Positions 10,059-21,374 of a stretch of DNA of 64,000 nt are shown here, in pieces. Numbering within the stretch: position 1 is the first letter of the stretch; each line of letters starts with the position of its first letter. The notes under the pieces are model-generated. The model made no database searches. It was not told the origin of the DNA and saw only the letters and a list, made by a program, of their open reading frames with translations. This stretch comes from Clostridia bacterium UC5.1-2E3 (GTDB lineage Bacteria; Bacillota; Clostridia; Lachnospirales; Lachnospiraceae). The position numbers were made by a program, and so were the translations under genes. The stretch lies in contig BBZO01000019.1 of the NCBI GenBank assembly GCA_001304875.1, positions 1 through 64,000 on the forward strand. The letters are read 5' to 3'.

Positions 10059-10391
10059 GTGAAACAGACAGAGATCAAATCCGGCGGTTTTTCACTCCGT
10101 CACAAAAATGCCATTGATTTCGCCATCGATAGAATAAAAGAATCAGAGCTGGCGCCATATGTGGCAGATCTGATTTTGTTTGGCAGCTGCGCGCGGCGGG
10201 AGGCTGTATGGGGCAGCGACGTGGATCTGTGCCTTGTTCTGAAAGAGGATGCGAAAGCTCTGCCCGGATTCAGCCGCAAAGTACATTTGCTGAAAGGCGG
10301 CATTTCTGACGATGACCTGCGGGCGGCGGAGACAGATTTAAAAGTTATGGTCGGGGGACGAATGGAAGAGCAGCGGGATGCTTTTCTTTGA
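10059..10391 (+). CDS. MNT-type nucleotidyltransferase, antitoxin of an MNT/HEPN pair
   Basis: Minimal nucleotidyltransferase of about 110 residues. The catalytic signature GSCARREAVWGSDVD fits GSX10DXD of MNT (type VII) antitoxins, which in characterised systems AMPylate the partner HEPN toxin. I place the start at GTG 10059, eight bases after GAAGGAGGGG; an earlier in-frame start at 9948 has no ribosome site. The frame stops at 10391, but one base out of phase there is an ending ENIRREGISVWR with stop at 10426-10428 that overlaps the next ATG, as is typical of this family. The true C-terminus is therefore probably at 10428, with an indel near 10386. Confidence 0.83.
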   Translation: MKQTEIKSGGFSLRHKNAIDFAIDRIKESELAPYVADLILFGSCARREAVWGSDVDLCLVLKEDAKALPGFSRKVHLLKGGISDDDLRAAETDLKVMVGGRMEEQRDAFL

Positions 10392-10418
10392 GAATATAAG
10401 AAGGGAGGGGATTTCGGT

Positions 10419-10864
10419 ATGGCGTTAAGGACGTATCTGGATTTTGCGGAGAACGATTACAATTATTTCCGGCAGTCCTATGAACATGGCATTGTGGCAA
10501 ATGCGATGGCGGCGGATGCACAGGAAATCTGCGAAAAATATATGAAGCACGTGATCGATCAATATTATATGGCTGCTTCCATGGAAGAGCAGGCCGAATA
10601 TGAGACCGTTATGCGCCCCCATAATCTCCTTAAACTGGTAAAATTCATTGAGGGAAAGATGGGGATTTCTCTTAGCGCAGAGATGAAGAATGATCTGCGG
10701 TCGATCAATGGATATTATTTTACAGCCAGATATCCGGGGATGAGAGCATTGAGGTAACCAGAGATGATCTGGAATTATGTATGAAAGCGGTTACGTCCTG
10801 TCGTGATGAGATTTACAGACAGATGGAGTTGCCTGGCAGGAAACTCCCTCCGCGGGCAAGATAA
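10419..10864 (+). CDS. HEPN-domain protein, partner of the MNT nucleotidyltransferase (frame broken)
   Basis: All-helical HEPN protein, restored length 148 residues. The core QEICEKYMKHVIDQYY and RPHNLLKLVKFIE match the PF05168-type HEPN pattern (A-EK-LK ... H-NL-L). Frame breaks near 10738 in a G-run one base short; the second frame (DESIEVTRDDLELCMKAV) continues to a stop at 10862-10864. Translation start overlaps the likely true end of the MNT gene, arguing for a two-gene operon and complex. An RX4H string (RQSYEH) is present near residue 18, but I cannot tell whether it is the RNase motif of HepT-type toxins. Confidence 0.8.
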
Positions 10865-10883
10865 ACAAAACGGCTCTGTAGCC

Positions 10884-10917
10884 GCCCTGCAGTCTGAATG
10901 GTCTGCAGGGCATTTTT
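10884..10917 (+). terminator. Terminator of the MNT/HEPN operon
   Basis: Stem GCCCTGCAG / CTGCAGGGC with a 10-base loop, followed by ATTTTTG, 19 bp after the HEPN stop. Confidence 0.88.
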
Positions 10918-10947
10918 GTGTGCATAATGCGGACAGGCCGGGACATA

Positions 10948-10969
10948 TAATGGTGTAGTAATGGTGTAG
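10948..10969 (+). repeat. Two-copy 11-bp tandem repeat upstream of groESL
   Basis: The 11-mer TAATGGTGTAG occurs twice head to tail and is followed by a third TAA. It lies about 85 bp upstream of the CIRCE operator. No function is known to me; it may be replication slippage. Confidence 0.5.
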
Positions 10970-11053
10970 TAACCACAAAAACCGGTTTTATAGAAAATTT
11001 AGAAGCCTGCAGACCCAGTAAAATCAAGGGTTTGCAAAAAAGTAAGAAAAATA

Positions 11054-11096
11054 TTAGCACTCACGGCTTGACAGTGCTAACAATAGGTGGTATAAC
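11054..11096 (+). promoter_or_regulatory. CIRCE operator (HrcA site) overlapping the groESL promoter
   Basis: TTAGCACTC, nine bases, CAGTGCTAA (11054-11080): the CIRCE inverted repeat with one mismatch in the right arm (consensus GAGTGCTAA). A promoter TTGACA (11068-11073), 17-base spacer, TATAAC (11091-11096) overlaps its right half, so bound HrcA would block RNA polymerase. It lies 79 bp before groES, which implies heat-shock repression by HrcA encoded elsewhere. Confidence 0.92.
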
Positions 11097-11174
11097 TTAT
11101 TTTGTAGCGGGAAAAGCTAATATTTACACAATATAAAATATATTACCAGTCAAGTGTAACAAGGAGGAATCACA

Positions 11175-11459
11175 ATGAAATTAGTACCATTATTTGACAA
11201 AGTCGTGTTAAAGCAGCTGGCAGCTGAGGAGACCACGAAGTCCGGTATCGTTCTTCCCGGACAGGCGAAGGAGAAACCCCAGCAGGCGGAAGTCATCGCC
11301 GTGGGACCCGGCGGTATGGTGGACGGAAAAGAGATCACCATGCAGGTGAAGGCCGGCGACAAGGTCATCTACTCCAAGTATTCCGGAACGGAAGTGGAAG
11401 TGGAAGAGGAGAAGTACGTCATTGTCAAGCAGAGCGACATTCTGGCAGTGCTCCAGTAA
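11175..11459 (+). CDS. groES: Co-chaperonin GroES
   Basis: 94 residues, intact. It starts MKLVPLFDKVVLKQLAAEETTKSGIVLPGQAKEKPQQAEV, with the mobile loop (residues ~17-33) that binds GroEL and the conserved VGPGG. Ribosome site AAGGAGG nine bases before ATG. It forms the heptameric lid of the GroEL cage. First gene of the CIRCE-controlled groES-groEL operon. Confidence 0.97.
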   Translation: MKLVPLFDKVVLKQLAAEETTKSGIVLPGQAKEKPQQAEVIAVGPGGMVDGKEITMQVKAGDKVIYSKYSGTEVEVEEEKYVIVKQSDILAVLQ

Positions 11460-11488
11460 AGACGGTAATTTATAATATTTTGAAATAG

Positions 11489-13127
<1,639 letters not shown>

Positions 13128-13142
13128 TCAGAGAGGGATACC

Positions 13143-13643
13143 ATGATTGATAATTCTTATGCAGAGCACCTGGTAAAGAGAAAACAGCCGGCGTACTGGC
13201 TGGCCGTGAAGGCGGGGATGATCCTTTTATTCATCCTCTCCCTCCTTCTGATGGCGAGGATTCCGTTTGGATTCGTTCTTCCGGTGGCGGCGGCAGCTGG
13301 GATATACCTGGTGTTCCTCAACGGGGACATCGAGTATGAGTACCTCTACATTGACCGTCAGTTGACCGTGGACAGGATTGCGGGCAAATCGCGTCGCAGG
13401 CGGGCCGCCGAGTATGACATGGCGGACGTGGAGGTGATCGCCCCCATGGGCTCCGACCGCATGAAGGAGTTCGACCGCCAGGTGAAGAGCACCGTGGATT
13501 TTTCCTCCGGTGCGGACGGGGCGCGGACCTACGGCATCATTCACAATAGGAGCGGCGTCTGCACGAGAATTATCATCGAACCGGATGAGCGAATGATCAG
13601 GCTGATGAAGCAGTCTCTTCCGAGGAAATTCTTTGAATATTGA
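13143..13643 (+). CDS. Small membrane protein of unknown function (DUF6106-like)
   Basis: 166 residues, intact. A short cytosolic N-terminus is followed by two membrane helices (LAVKAGMILLFILSLLLMARI and PFGFVLPVAAAAGIYLVFL, residues ~20-60), then a soluble domain with EYEYLYIDRQLTVDRIAGKSRRRRAAEYDMADVEVIAPMGS. The general look (YEYL...G-LDID-I-GK-RRK ... V-APxxS) is that of the DUF6106 family of Lachnospiraceae, though this is recalled, not searched. It follows groEL by 15 bp with GAGAGGGA before the ATG, so it may be read through from the heat-shock operon. Confidence 0.75.
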   Translation: MIDNSYAEHLVKRKQPAYWLAVKAGMILLFILSLLLMARIPFGFVLPVAAAAGIYLVFLNGDIEYEYLYIDRQLTVDRIAGKSRRRRAAEYDMADVEVIAPMGSDRMKEFDRQVKSTVDFSSGADGARTYGIIHNRSGVCTRIIIEPDERMIRLMKQSLPRKFFEY

Positions 13644-13649
13644 TAGATG

Positions 13650-13689
13650 TACCCGGGCGTTTCCCACACGGAAAGGTCCGGGTATTTTT
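13650..13689 (+). terminator. Terminator after the groEL-linked membrane protein
   Basis: Hairpin TACCCGG ... CCGGGTA with the inner stem extended by TTTCC/GGAAA, followed by TTTTTATT. It closes the groES-groEL-13143 unit. Confidence 0.85.
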
Positions 13690-13727
13690 ATTACACGAGA
13701 AATATTTCTCAAATGCGCCGAAAGCAT

Positions 13728-13756
13728 TTGACAAGCTCCTCTTTTTTTGTTACCAT
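13728..13756 (+). promoter_or_regulatory. Probable guaB promoter
   Basis: TTGACA, 17-base spacer, TACCAT, about 70 bases before guaB. The -35 is perfect and the -10 is weak (4 of 6). No purine riboswitch is evident in the short leader. Confidence 0.5.
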
Positions 13757-13800
13757 TAGTTACTAATAACAGGTACCTTTTTTATTAATAATTTTAATAA

Positions 13801-15282
<1,482 letters not shown>

Positions 15283-15310
15283 AAAGTTATTCATATCCCC
15301 AGCCAGCGAA

Positions 15311-15555
15311 GCAGAGGAAGGGACCGGGAGGCTGAACGCGACTAGAGGCCCGATTCGGAACCGCTTAGCTGGACGAGGCAGGGAGAAGCCGGGTTGCGAT
15401 CGGCGCACAACGCCGAATCGCAAAGGACTCCGAGATCAAAATTTATCAAAAATTTTGATCGAATGTGTCCGGTCCCGGTTTCTCCCTGCCTCGTGCAGTT
15501 TAGCGGTTCCCATCGGGTCTCCCGGAGTGATCAGCCTCCCGGTCCCTTCCTCTGC
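15311..15555 (+). repeat. 245-bp branched palindrome (large inverted repeat with two inner hairpins)
   Basis: Arms 15311-15393 and 15474-15555 are reverse complements: the outer 25 bases pair without a mismatch, then about 14 bases diverge, then CCCGAT, GGAACCGCT and a 15-base block ACGAGGCAGGGAGAA pair again, ending in CCGGG/CCCGG. The interior holds two further hairpins: 15394-15423 (TTGCGAT / ATCGCAA with an inner GGCG/CGCC) and 15434-15460 (GATCAAAATTT / AAATTTTGATC). As single strand it would fold into a long stem with a three- to four-way junction. It fills the 320-bp gap between guaB and a convergent germination gene. No ORF or T-run is seen in it; function unknown. Confidence 0.88.
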
Positions 15556-15602
15556 CCCCGCCTCTTGCGAATATCTAATCTGCAAATCTTTATCTCATCC
15601 CG

Positions 15603-17012
15603 TTATTTCTCCGCATGCGGCAGCCGATTCCTCACAATCCTCTTCTTAAGCTCCGAAAACCGGAACGGAATCAGCGGATAGATATAACTCTTCCCCGCAA
15701 TCGTCTTATTCATCACCAGCGCCAGTACCGCGAACACCGTTCCCGCGATGAATCCCCAGAGGTCGAACACCGCCGTCAGCACCAGAATAATCATTCGCAT
15801 AAATTTCAGCGCATACCCCAGCTCAAAGCTGGACTGGGAGTAGTTGGCGATGGTCACGAACGCCATGTAGAGCATGGTCTCGCTGTTGAACCAACCGGAT
15901 TTCACCGCGTACTCGCCGAGGACGATACCGGCGATGACGCTTAAAGGCGTGGTCAGCATGCTGGGGGTGTTCACCGCCGCAAGACGGAGGCCGTCGATGG
16001 CAAATTCCAGGATCAGAAGCTGGTAGATGAGTGCCACATGCACCTCATCCTGCAGCTGGATAAATTGCAGCCAGTGGGGAATCCACTGGGGGTTTTGCAT
16101 CAGCAGCAGCCAGACGGGGGTCAGAAACAGGGAGAGCAGCGTGATGGCCATGCGGGTGAGCCGCAGGTAGGTGCCTGTCAGCGGCGGGAAATAGTAGTCG
16201 TCCGCCTCCTCGATGATGTCGAAGATGGAGGAGGGCAGGATCATGGCTGCCGGCGAGTTGTCCACCAGGATCACGATGTTTCCCTCCAGGATGGAGGCCG
16301 CCGACGTGTCCGGCCGCTCGGAAAAGCGGAATTTGGGGGAACGGATTGTACCACTTGTGGGGATAAATGCACTCGGCCAGGCTCTCCTGGTTCATGGTCA
16401 GCGCGTCCGCCCTGAGTTTGTTGATCCGGTCTTTAATCATGTTTAAGAGGTGGGTGTCCACCCGGCCCTCCATGTAGAGCATGGCGATGTCCGTCCGGGA
16501 GCTCTCGCCGGCGTTTAAGATTTCCACCGTGAGCCGCGGGTCCCGGATCCTGCGCCGGATGAGCGCCGTGTTGAAGATCAGCGTCTCCACGAAGCCGTCC
16601 CGGGAACCGCGCAGCACCTTGTCCTTGTCCGGCTCCGCCACGCTTCTGGCGGGGTAGGTGCGGCAGTCGATGGTGATGCAGCTGTCGTAGCCGTCGATGA
16701 ACAGGCAGGGCACGCCGGCCAGCAGCTGGCCGATGACCTCGTCCTCCGTCCGCGCCAGCCCCACCTCGCCGTAGGCACGTACCGCTTGGAAAATTCATGG
16801 GCATTTTCCGGCATGTCCTCCGGCTTTATGGAGGAAAAATTCTGGAGAATGCGCAGCAGCGTCTCGTCCTTGGTAAATCCGTCTATGAAATAGATGCAGG
16901 CCTCCCGCCCGCCGAACCACAGCGTGCGGTAGACCACGTCGAAATTGGCGTTCACGTTCAGTATCCGGTCGAAAACTTCCTTGTTTTTTGATAAATCCCG
17001 GGAAATATCCAT
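15603..17012 (-). CDS. GerA/SpoVAF-family spore germination protein (two frame breaks)
   Basis: Membrane protein of the GerA-A/SpoVAF family, about 470 residues restored. N-terminal soluble domain (residues 1-230) with DEVIGQLLAGVPCLFIDGYDSCITIDCRTYPARSV and the family hallmark GNIVILVDNSPAAMILPSSIFDIIEEADDYYFPPLTGTYLRL, then C-terminal membrane helices (ALIYQLLILEFAIDGLRLAAVNTPSML ... GEYAV). Frame breaks near 16778 (one base missing) and 16335 (one extra C in a C-run). I start it at MDISRDL (17012), which has AAAGGA upstream, rather than at the longer frame from 17111. It stands alone, without gerB/gerC, as SpoVAF-like proteins can. A possible SigG promoter lies upstream. Confidence 0.86.
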
Positions 17013-17043
17013 AATTCTACCATTCCTTTCAGCATGTATAGGG

Positions 17044-17075
17044 TAAGTATGTGTAGAATTACGGAAAATATGACA
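17044..17075 (-). promoter_or_regulatory. Possible forespore SigG promoter of the germination gene
   Basis: Read on the minus strand: TGTCATA, 17-base spacer, CATACTTA, 32 bases before the start at 17012. The -10 fits the SigG consensus CATxHTA in most positions and the -35 fits HATR. The product, a germination protein, is made in the forespore in spore formers, which supports the call. Confidence 0.45.
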
Positions 17076-17255
17076 GATAGATTTGCCGTAATATGTGTTA
17101 AAATTGTGCAAAATAACGGTGGTTTTCTTGACGCAGGAGTGGAAAAGTGGTATATTTAGACATGTAGAAAACTATATAATGTACGGTTTTTGTACGTGAA
17201 TGAGGGCTGCTTTCTGTGGGGGATAGCAGTTCTTTTCTTTGTGCCGGAGCGGTTT

Positions 17256-17975
17256 TCACCGCTCCAGCAGATCCCGGATCACCTCGCCGGCGATCAGAAG
17301 CCCGGCCACCGGGGGGACGAAGGACACGCTGCCGGGGGTGGGGCGGCCGGTGGAGCGCAGGTCATTTTCGTCATCAGCGGGTTTTAAGGGTATTTCCTTT
17401 GAGTAGAGCACCTTCAGATGTTCGATGCCCCGGGCCTTTAACTCCTTTCGCATGACGCGGCACAGGGGGCAGACGGAGGTCTCGCGGATGTCGGCGATCT
17501 CGAACAGCTCCGCGTGGAGCTTGTTGCCGGTGCCCATGGAGGAGATGATGGGGATGGCGTGCTCCTTCGCGTACACGGCGAGGGCCAGCTTGGCGGAGAC
17601 CGTGTCGATGGCATCCACGATGTAGTCGGGGGTGAAGGGGAGCGAGGCAAAGAGCGCATCCACATGTTCCGGGAGCACGAAGCTCTCGATGGGGATAACG
17701 GCGGCCTCCGGCGAGATATCTGTTAATTTCTCCTGCATCACCGTCACCTTGGGCCGTCCCACGGTGCTAAAGGAGGCGATGCTCTGGCGGTTGATGTTGG
17801 AGACGGCCACCCGGTCGCTGTCCACGATGGCCAGCGTGCCGACGCCGCCGCGGCAAAGGGCCTCGATGCAGTGGGAGCCGACGCCGCCCACGCCGAAGAC
17901 CACGATTTTACTGTCCCACAGGCGGGAAATCCCCGCGTCGCCGATCAGACGGCGGGTTCTTGAAAACTGTTCCAT
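17256..17975 (-). CDS. tcdA: tRNA threonylcarbamoyladenosine dehydratase
   Basis: Intact, 239 residues, ThiF/E1-like fold. Catalyses ATP-dependent cyclisation of t6A37 to ct6A in ANN-decoding tRNAs. Nucleotide-binding motif VVFGVGGVGSHCIEAL (residues ~25-40), DSDRVAVSNINRQ, and the family signatures DAIDTVSAKLAL, SSMGTGNKLHAE, CPLCRVMRKELK and RSTGRPTPGSVSFVPPVAGLLIAGEVI. Divergent from nadE. Confidence 0.93.
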   Translation of the reverse strand: MEQFSRTRRLIGDAGISRLWDSKIVVFGVGGVGSHCIEALCRGGVGTLAIVDSDRVAVSNINRQSIASFSTVGRPKVTVMQEKLTDISPEAAVIPIESFVLPEHVDALFASLPFTPDYIVDAIDTVSAKLALAVYAKEHAIPIISSMGTGNKLHAELFEIADIRETSVCPLCRVMRKELKARGIEHLKVLYSKEIPLKPADDENDLRSTGRPTPGSVSFVPPVAGLLIAGEVIRDLLER

Positions 17976-18139
17976 ATGTCAAAATCCTTTCTGAAAAGTG
18001 AAGTCATAGCTGTAAAACCCCATGTTCTCATTTTAATTGATTTTGCCCGGCGTGTAAACTTCCCTTTTGCCGGAAAAGGTTGTATAATAAGTGCGATTGA
18101 AGACGAAAAATATTATGAGTCAAATAAAGGAGCATACCG

Positions 18140-20055
18140 ATGAGAGATGGATTTTTGAGGGTTGCGGCGGCGACCCCGGACGTGAAGGTGGCGGATGTGG
18201 AATTTAACCGGAAGCAGATGGAGGAGAGCATCCTGGATGCGCGGAAAAAAGGCGCAAAGATCCTGGTATTTCCGGAGCTGGGACTGACCTCCTACACCTG
18301 CGGCGACCTGTTTTTGCAGAAGGCGCTTCTCACAAAGGCCAAAGGTGAGCTGCGGGAGCTGATCCGCTTCACCAAAGGGGACGACATGCTGATATTTGCC
18401 GGCCTCCCCTGGGAGTACAACAACAAATTGTTCAACGTGGCGGCGGCGATCCAGGACGGACGCCTTCTGGGGCTGGTTCCGAAGATGAACCTTCCCAATT
18501 ACTCGGAGTTCTATGAGGCGCGCCAGTTCAACGCCGGGGAGGAGCGGACCGTCCGCGTGGAGTGGGACGGGTACGAGGTTCCCTTCGGCAGCCGGATTCT
18601 CTACCGCTGCACCACCGTGGACAATCTGATGGTGGGCGCGGAGATCTGCGAGGACGTGTGGGCCCTAAATCCGCCCAGCATCGGACATGCCGCGGCGGGG
18701 GCCACGGTGATCGTCAACTGCTCCGCCAGCAGCGAGACCACCGGCAAGGACAGCTACCGCGAGGCGCTGATCAACGGGCAGTCGGCCCGGCTGATCTGCG
18801 GCTACATTTATGCCAACGCGGGCGACGGCGAGTCCACCCAGGATCTGGTGTTCGGCGGGCAGAATATCATCGCCGAGAACGGAACCTGCCTGGCGCAGTC
18901 GAAGCGCTTCGTCAACGAGACCATTTACGCCGATCTGGATCTGGAGCGGCTGGAGGCGGAGCGCCGCCGCATGACCACCTACCAGACCAGAGGACGCGAG
19001 GACTATACGATGGTGGATTTCGCGTTTGAGACGGAGGAGCTTACCCTGATCCGCTCCATCGACCCGGCGCCGTTTATCCCGGCGGATAAGAGGCACAGGC
19101 GGCCAGATGCGAGGAGATTTTCACGATCCAGGCGCTGGGGCTTAAGAAAAGGCTTGCCCACACCGGCTGTAAGAACGCGGTGCTTGGAATTTCGGGCGGG
19201 CTGGACTCCACGCTGGCGCTTCTGGTGACGGCCAGGGCCTTCGACCTTTTAGGAATCCCCAGAAATCAGATCCTGGCGGTGACCATGCCCTGCTTCGGCA
19301 CCACGGACCGCACCTATAGGAACGCCTGCCTGCTGACGAAGAAGCTGGGGGCGACGCTCAAAGAGGTGGATATCAAGGAGGCGGTGACGGTCCATTTTAA
19401 GGATATCGGACAGGAGATGGACTGCCACGATGTGACCTACGAGAACAGTCAGGCCAGGGAGCGGACGCAGGTCATCATGGATCTGGCCAACAAGGTGAAC
19501 GGCATGGTGGTGGGAACCGGCGACATGTCGGAGCTGGCCCTGGGCTGGGCCACCTACAACGGCGACCACATGTCCATGTACGGCGTCAATGCCTCCGTTC
19601 CGAAGACGCTGGTGCGCCATCTGGTTCACTATTATGCAGAGACCTGCGGCGAGGATGCGCTCCGCGAGGTGCTTCTGGACGTTCTGGATACGCCGGTGAG
19701 CCCGGAGCTGCTGCCGCCGAAGGACGGGCAGATCGCCCAGAAGACGGAGGACCTGGTGGGCCCCTATGAGCTCCACGATTTCTTCCTGTTCTACATTCTG
19801 AGATATGGATATCACCCGGCGAAGATCTACCGGCTGGCGAAGCTGGCCTTTGACGGTGTGTATGATAAAGAGACCATTTTAAAATGGCTTAAGGTATTTT
19901 ACAGAAGATTTTTCAGCCAGCAGTTCAAGCGCTCCTGCGTGCCGGACGGCCCGAAGGTGGGTTCCGTGGCCCTGTCGCCGCGCGGCGATTTAAGGATGCC
20001 CAGCGACGCGTGCAGCCGCCTGTGGCTGGAGGAGCTGGAGGCCATCCATGATTAG
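18140..20055 (+). CDS. nadE: Glutamine-dependent NAD+ synthetase (frame broken by one base)
   Basis: Two-domain enzyme of about 638 residues that amidates nicotinic acid adenine dinucleotide. The N-terminal nitrilase/glutaminase domain shows the E-K-C triad ([27 protein letters not shown]); the C-terminal synthetase domain has the pyrophosphatase loop [14 protein letters not shown] and [12 protein letters not shown]. The domains appear in different frames because one G is missing near 19091 ([11 protein letters not shown] restored). ATG with AAAGGAG upstream. Its 3' end overlaps the next start by 8 bp. Confidence 0.95.
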
Positions 20056-20826
20056 CAGTACATCCAACGCCCAGGTGAAGGCGGTGGCCGCCCTGGTGAA
20101 AAAAGCGAAGGCGAGACGGGAGCAGGATCTCTTCGTGGTGGAGGGGATCCGGATGTTCCGCGAGATTCCGGCCGGGCGGCTTCACAAGGCATATGTCTCC
20201 GAGAGCTTCCTCTCCCAGCCGGGGAATGAGACGCTCCTGGAGCGGTGCCCGTGGGAGGCGGTGAAGGACGAGGTGTTTAAGGCCATGTCCGACACCCAGA
20301 CGCCCCAGGGGATTCTGGCGCTGGTGCGCAGTATCACTACCGGCTAGAGGATATTTTAGAGCAGCCGGGGCGGGCGCTTCTCATGGTGCTGGAGACGCTG
20401 CAGGATCCCGGAAACCTGGGGACGATCCTGCGGGCCGGCGAGGGCGCCGGCGTCACCGGCGTCATCATGAACCGGGAGACCGCGGATATCTACAATCCGA
20501 AGGTGATACGCTCCACCATGGGCTCCATCTACCGCGTGCCCTTTTTCTACACGGATGATCTCAAGGGAACCGTGGAGCGCATCAAAGCGGCGGGCGTGCG
20601 CCTGTATGCGGCCCACTTAAAGGGCGAGAATAATTATGACAAAGCAGACTATACTGGTAGTACGGGATTTATGATCGGAAACGAGGCGCTGGGGCTTAAG
20701 GATGAGACGGCGGCCCTGGCGGATTCGTATGTGAAAATTCCCATGGCCGGACAGGTGGAGTCCTTGAACGCCGCCGTGGCCGCCTCCGTCCTCATGTTTG
20801 AGGCTGCCAGACAGCGGCGGGGATAG
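20048..20826 (+). CDS. SpoU/TrmH-family RNA 2'-O-methyltransferase (frame broken by one base)
   Basis: SPOUT methyltransferase, about 259 residues: N-terminal substrate-binding domain ([31 protein letters not shown]) and C-terminal trefoil-knot domain with motif 1 [12 protein letters not shown], motif 2 [10 protein letters not shown] and motif 3 [22 protein letters not shown]. It belongs to the RlmB/YsgA/TrmH group; the exact rRNA or tRNA target cannot be read from sequence. The frame breaks near 20330 (one C missing). Translationally coupled to nadE through an 8-bp overlap. Confidence 0.9.
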
Positions 20827-20880
20827 GCGGCAGTTTAGAAAAGTTTAATGAAAAGTTAAGCCGGATGACAGTTCTGCACA

Positions 20881-20909
20881 TTGTGAAATGTCTGAAAATA
20901 GTATATAAT
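20881..20909 (+). promoter_or_regulatory. SigA-type promoter of nfeD-SPFH
   Basis: TTGTGA, 17-base spacer, TATAAT, 25 bases before the nfeD start. Confidence 0.75.
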
Positions 20910-20933
20910 TGTCAGAAGAAAGGAGTGACGCGT

Positions 20934-21358
20934 ATGATGACAATCGGTTGGCTGGCCGCGTTCGTTGTTTTTATCGGAATCGAGATCGGCACCATGGCGC
21001 TGACAACCATCTGGTTTGCCGGAGGCGCGCTGGCGGCATTTCTTGTGACGTTTACCGATGCAGGGATTGAGCTCCAGCTGGCGGTGTTCTTCATTGTATC
21101 GCTGGCGCTTCTGATCTTTACCAGGCCGTTTGCCTTAAGTTTATCAACAAGGATGCGGTGAAGACCAATGTGGAGAGTCTGGTGGGGCGGACGGCCCGCG
21201 TGACCTCCCGCATTGACAACGACCTGGCGACGGGAACCGCGGTGGTGAACGGGCAGGAATGGACGGCCCGCTCCGCGGACGGAACCCCCATTGCCGAGGG
21301 GGCCATGGTGGAGATCAAAGAGATAAAAGGCGTGAAACTGATGGTAGCAGAGAAGTAA
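20934..21358 (+). CDS. NfeD-like membrane protein (frame broken by one base)
   Basis: About 141 residues restored: three N-terminal membrane helices (IGWLAAFVVFIGIEIGTMALTTIWFAGGALAAFL, then LAVFFIVSLALLIFTRP) and a C-terminal OB-fold NfeD domain (LVGRTARVTSRIDNDLATGTAVVNGQEWTARSADGTPIAEGAMVEIKEIKGVKLMV). Frame lost near 21134 in an A-run one base short. AGGAG nine bases before ATG 20934. NfeD proteins are partners of SPFH proteins, and an SPFH gene follows 16 bp downstream. Confidence 0.9.
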
Positions 21359-21374
21359 GGAGGACACAGAGAAC

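Noticed and set aside
17246-17265. Hairpin at the 3' end of tcdA as a terminator
   Set aside because: GGAGCGGT/ACCGCTCC is a good stem but overlaps the stop codon and has no T-run on either side.
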